In this document: positions 62,068 to 64,000 of the stretch, one piece after another
Position numbering within the stretch: position 1 is the stretch's first letter
Layout: each line of letters starts with the position of its first letter
From: Burkholderiaceae bacterium
GTDB taxonomy: Bacteria; Pseudomonadota; Gammaproteobacteria; Burkholderiales; Burkholderiaceae_C
NCBI GenBank assembly: GCA_913776825.1
Contig: CAJYPV010000031.1
Location: forward strand, 241,534 to 305,533
Direction: 5' to 3'
DNA length: 64,000 nt
Notes under the pieces: model-generated
Seen by the model: the letters and a program-made list of their open reading frames with translations, nothing else
What the model was told of the DNA's origin: nothing
Database searches by the model: none
Program-made: the position numbers and the translations under genes

Positions 62068-62300
62068 GGGAACACGGCTCCTTCAGCTTCAATGGGCTGA
62101 GGTGAATTCTGGCCGCGAACTAGCCCAACTGCCGCGAATGGACGCGAATCGGCGCGAGTCGACGCGGTGACCCTCGCGACTGGGATCAATCATCCGACGA
62201 CCTGGCGCCCTCCACAAACGACAACGCCCCCGGCTTGTGCGCCGAGGGCGTTCGAACTCAGCCTGCCGCGGCTGTGGCCGCGGACAGGCGATCGCCAGGG
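62068..62300. other. Intergenic region, xylH end / NxxGxxxF gene promoter
   Basis: A degenerate run of CGCGAATGG-like 9-10-mers lies at about 62133-62168, upstream of the NxxGxxxF gene. The xylH terminator follows at 62223-62252. No coding sequence. Confidence 0.45.
62223..62252 (-). terminator. Terminator of the xylose transporter operon
   Basis: Twelve-base arms (62223-62234 and 62241-62252) pair with a single mismatch around a six-base loop. Read on the minus strand, T-rich bases follow the stem. It lies 49 bp after the xylH stop and is a likely Rho-independent terminator. Confidence 0.8.
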
Positions 62301-63542
62301 TCAGGCCTTGCGCTTGTTGTACACATCCACAAACACCGCCGCCAGCAACACCAGGCCCTTGATGACCTGCTGGTAGTCGATGCCGATGCCGAGGATGGAC
62401 ATGCCGTTGTTCATCACGCCCATGACAAAGGCACCGATGACCGCGCCCATGATCTTGCCGACACCGCCCGAGGCCGACGCGCCGCCGACGAAGCAGGCGG
62501 CGATCACGTCCAGCTCGAAGCCCAGACCCGCCTTGGGCGTGGCCGTGTTCAGGCGGGCTGCGAAGACCAGACCGGCCAGCGCGGCCAGCGCGCCCATGTT
62601 CACGAAGGTCATGAAGGCGATGCGCTGGGTGCGCACGCCCGACAGCCGCGCCGCCTTCTCATTGCCGCCGACCGCATAGACCCGACGACCCATCGTGGTC
62701 CGGCCGGCAATGAAGTCATACGCCAGCGTCAGCACCACCATCACCACCATCACGGTGGGCAGGCCCTTGTAGGACGCCATCAGCCAGCTCATGGCCAGCA
62801 CCGCCGCGACGATCACCGCTTGACGCGCGATGAACACGGGCGACGGCTCGGTCTCCATGCCGTGACGCACGCAGGCATTGCGATGCCGCCAGGACACGAT
62901 CACCGCCGACGCCGCCAGCAGCACGCCCAGGCCCAGCGTGGTCGGGCGCGGATCATCCTGGCCGAACAGCTCCGGCAGGAAGCCGGCGCTCAGCGCCTGG
63001 AACGACTCCGGGAACGGGCCCAGGGACTGCCCTTGCAGCAGCGCCAGTGCCAGACCCTTGAACACCAGCATGCCGGCCAGCGTGACGATGAAGGACGGAA
63101 TGCCGAGGTAGGCCACGAACCAGCCCTGCGCGCCGCCGATCACCGCGCCCACCAGCAGGCAGACCAGCCCGGCCGGCAGCGCGGGCCAGTTGTAATTGAC
63201 CATCAGCACCGCCGCCAGCGCCCCGATGAAGCCGCAGACCGAGCCGACCGACAAGTCGATGTGGCCCGCCACGATCACCAGCAGCATGCCCAGCGCCATG
63301 ATGACGATGTAGCTGTTCTGCAGCACCAGGTTGGTCATGTTCAGCGGCTGCAGCAGCGTGCCATCGGTGAGGTACTGGAACAGCCCCATGATGGCCACCA
63401 GCGTGATCAGCATGCCGTAATCACGCAGATGACGCTTGAGGAAATGGGCGATACCGCCCGAGGCCGGGCCGCGCGGCGCCGGCGGAGGCGCGGTGCGCGC
63501 AGAAGGGGCACCGTGAACCGGTGCCGTCAGTGGGTCATGCAT
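62301..63542 (-). CDS. xylH: Xylose ABC transporter permease
   Basis: 413-residue permease of the CUT2 (RbsC/XylH) class, with about ten membrane segments. The EAA-like loop 'MGRRVYAVGGNEKAARLSGV' and 'VIVAGHIDLSVGSVCGFIG' are typical. The length (about 400 residues) and the central hydrophilic insert ('SWRHRNACVRHGMETEPSPV') match XylH rather than RbsC. The start at 63542 is chosen because it overlaps the xylG stop by 8 bp; the longer frame adds 30 unlikely residues. With xylG and an expected xylF off the window it imports D-xylose, feeding xylA and xylB. Confidence 0.94.
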   Translation of the reverse strand: MHDPLTAPVHGAPSARTAPPPAPRGPASGGIAHFLKRHLRDYGMLITLVAIMGLFQYLTDGTLLQPLNMTNLVLQNSYIVIMALGMLLVIVAGHIDLSVGSVCGFIGALAAVLMVNYNWPALPAGLVCLLVGAVIGGAQGWFVAYLGIPSFIVTLAGMLVFKGLALALLQGQSLGPFPESFQALSAGFLPELFGQDDPRPTTLGLGVLLAASAVIVSWRHRNACVRHGMETEPSPVFIARQAVIVAAVLAMSWLMASYKGLPTVMVVMVVLTLAYDFIAGRTTMGRRVYAVGGNEKAARLSGVRTQRIAFMTFVNMGALAALAGLVFAARLNTATPKAGLGFELDVIAACFVGGASASGGVGKIMGAVIGAFVMGVMNNGMSILGIGIDYQQVIKGLVLLAAVFVDVYNKRKA

Positions 63543-64000
63543 GGCGTAACTCCCGGGCGCCCACGATGGCACCCATGATTCTTTCCTGTGAGGCATCGGC
63601 GGCGTCGAACTCCGCCACCATGCGCCCTTCATTCATCACATACATCCGATCGCACATGCCCAGCAGTTCCGGCATTTCCGAAGAAATCATCAGAATGCCG
63701 CAGCCGCTTTCCGCCAGTTGGGCGATCAGGCTGTAGATCTCAAACTTGGCACCGACGTCAATGCCGCGGGTGGGTTCATCCAGGATCAGCAGACGCGGTT
63801 TGGAGAACAGCCACTTGGCCAGCACCACTTTCTGCTGATTGCCGCCGGACAGGTGCACCGTCTGCTGCGTCACATCGCGGCAGCGGGTGGCCAGTTGCTG
63901 GCGGTAGTCCTGCGCCACCGAATGCTCACGCGCCGCATCCAGGACCCCGGCGCGCGACACGCCGTCCAGATTGGCCAGGCTGGTGTTGCAGGCGATGGAG
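63535..64000 (-). CDS. xylG: Xylose ABC transporter ATP-binding protein (partial)
   Basis: The last about 154 codons of a duplicated-domain sugar ATPase; the 5' part is beyond position 64000. Visible in the C-terminal ATPase half are the signature 'LSGGNQQKVVLAKWL', Walker B 'LLILDEPTRGIDVGAK', and the H-loop region 'MISSEMPELLGMCDR'. The divergent second-site sequence (GGNQQK) is typical of CUT2 ATPases such as XylG/MglA/RbsA. It ends 8 bp inside xylH. Confidence 0.93.
   Translation of the reverse strand, partial: SIACNTSLANLDGVSRAGVLDAAREHSVAQDYRQQLATRCRDVTQQTVHLSGGNQQKVVLAKWLFSKPRLLILDEPTRGIDVGAKFEIYSLIAQLAESGCGILMISSEMPELLGMCDRMYVMNEGRMVAEFDAADASQERIMGAIVGARELRHA

Noticed and set aside
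1..64000. tRNA, rRNA or CRISPR array
   Set aside because: No tRNA T-arm-like TTCGANTCC context or spaced repeats of 25-40 bp were found by eye; the tandem repeats present are 6-24 bp without spacers.

Overview
The window reads as chromosome of a high-GC, Gram-negative betaproteobacterium, most likely a Burkholderiales member of the Roseateles/Mitsuaria/Rubrivivax type. The supporting features are TonB-dependent receptors, PEP-CTERM sorting signals, a caa3-type oxidase with fused subunits, Tat and Sec exported glycoside hydrolases, and third-position G/C bias throughout. The lineage is an inference from gene content, not from a marker gene. I found no rRNA, tRNA, CRISPR array or intact insertion sequence.

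Layout, 1-20 kb. A GH5 endoglucanase with an N-terminal CBM2 runs off the left edge (minus strand). It is followed by a DUF421 membrane protein and a caa3-type cytochrome oxidase locus: diheme cytochrome c divergent from lipoprotein cytochrome c, subunit II-cytochrome c fusion and subunit I-III fusion. Next come an EF-hand protein and HU, sharing a bidirectional terminator, a cobalamin riboswitch with a BtuB-type receptor, an HD hydrolase, and a second secreted GH5 cellulase with two CBM6-like modules. An MFS/LysR/LysR/NmrA-type reductase group follows.

18.8-27.3 kb. A TetR regulator is divergent from an MFS exporter. Near-identical operator-like sequences lie in the TetR/MFS gap and again before a tightly packed six-gene run: DUF2147, TorF-like barrel, FGGY kinase, class II aldolase, HemL-like aminotransferase, and an aldolase paralogue lacking its metal histidines. 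I know of no described pathway with this combination, and it is the best candidate here for a new metabolic system.

27.3-38 kb. A two-gene RloB/RloA (AbiL/PARIS-like) putative anti-phage module is followed by a PEP-CTERM protein, its 'post-PEP-CTERM' companion and a secreted zinc protease with a PA domain. After these come a minus-strand set of an unknown anchored protein, a large beta-propeller protein and a PL3 pectate lyase. The lyase has a KdgR-like operator about 220 bp upstream.

38.3-58.4 kb. A large plant-cell-wall utilisation locus. The xylose genes (ROK repressor xylR, xylB, xylA) lead into a TonB-dependent receptor, GH35 beta-galactosidase, GH74 xyloglucanase, GH95 fucosidase, an SGNH esterase, GH1 beta-glucosidase, a LacI regulator and a GPH sugar symporter. 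The order suggests xyloglucan cutting outside or at the surface, uptake, periplasmic side-chain removal, and cytoplasmic glucose and xylose metabolism. The expected GH31 alpha-xylosidase is not in the window.

58.5-64 kb. YihY/BrkB membrane protein, pirin, a lone NxxGxxxF-repeat protein, and the xylH and (partial) xylG genes of a xylose ABC transporter, which complete the xylose theme at the right edge.
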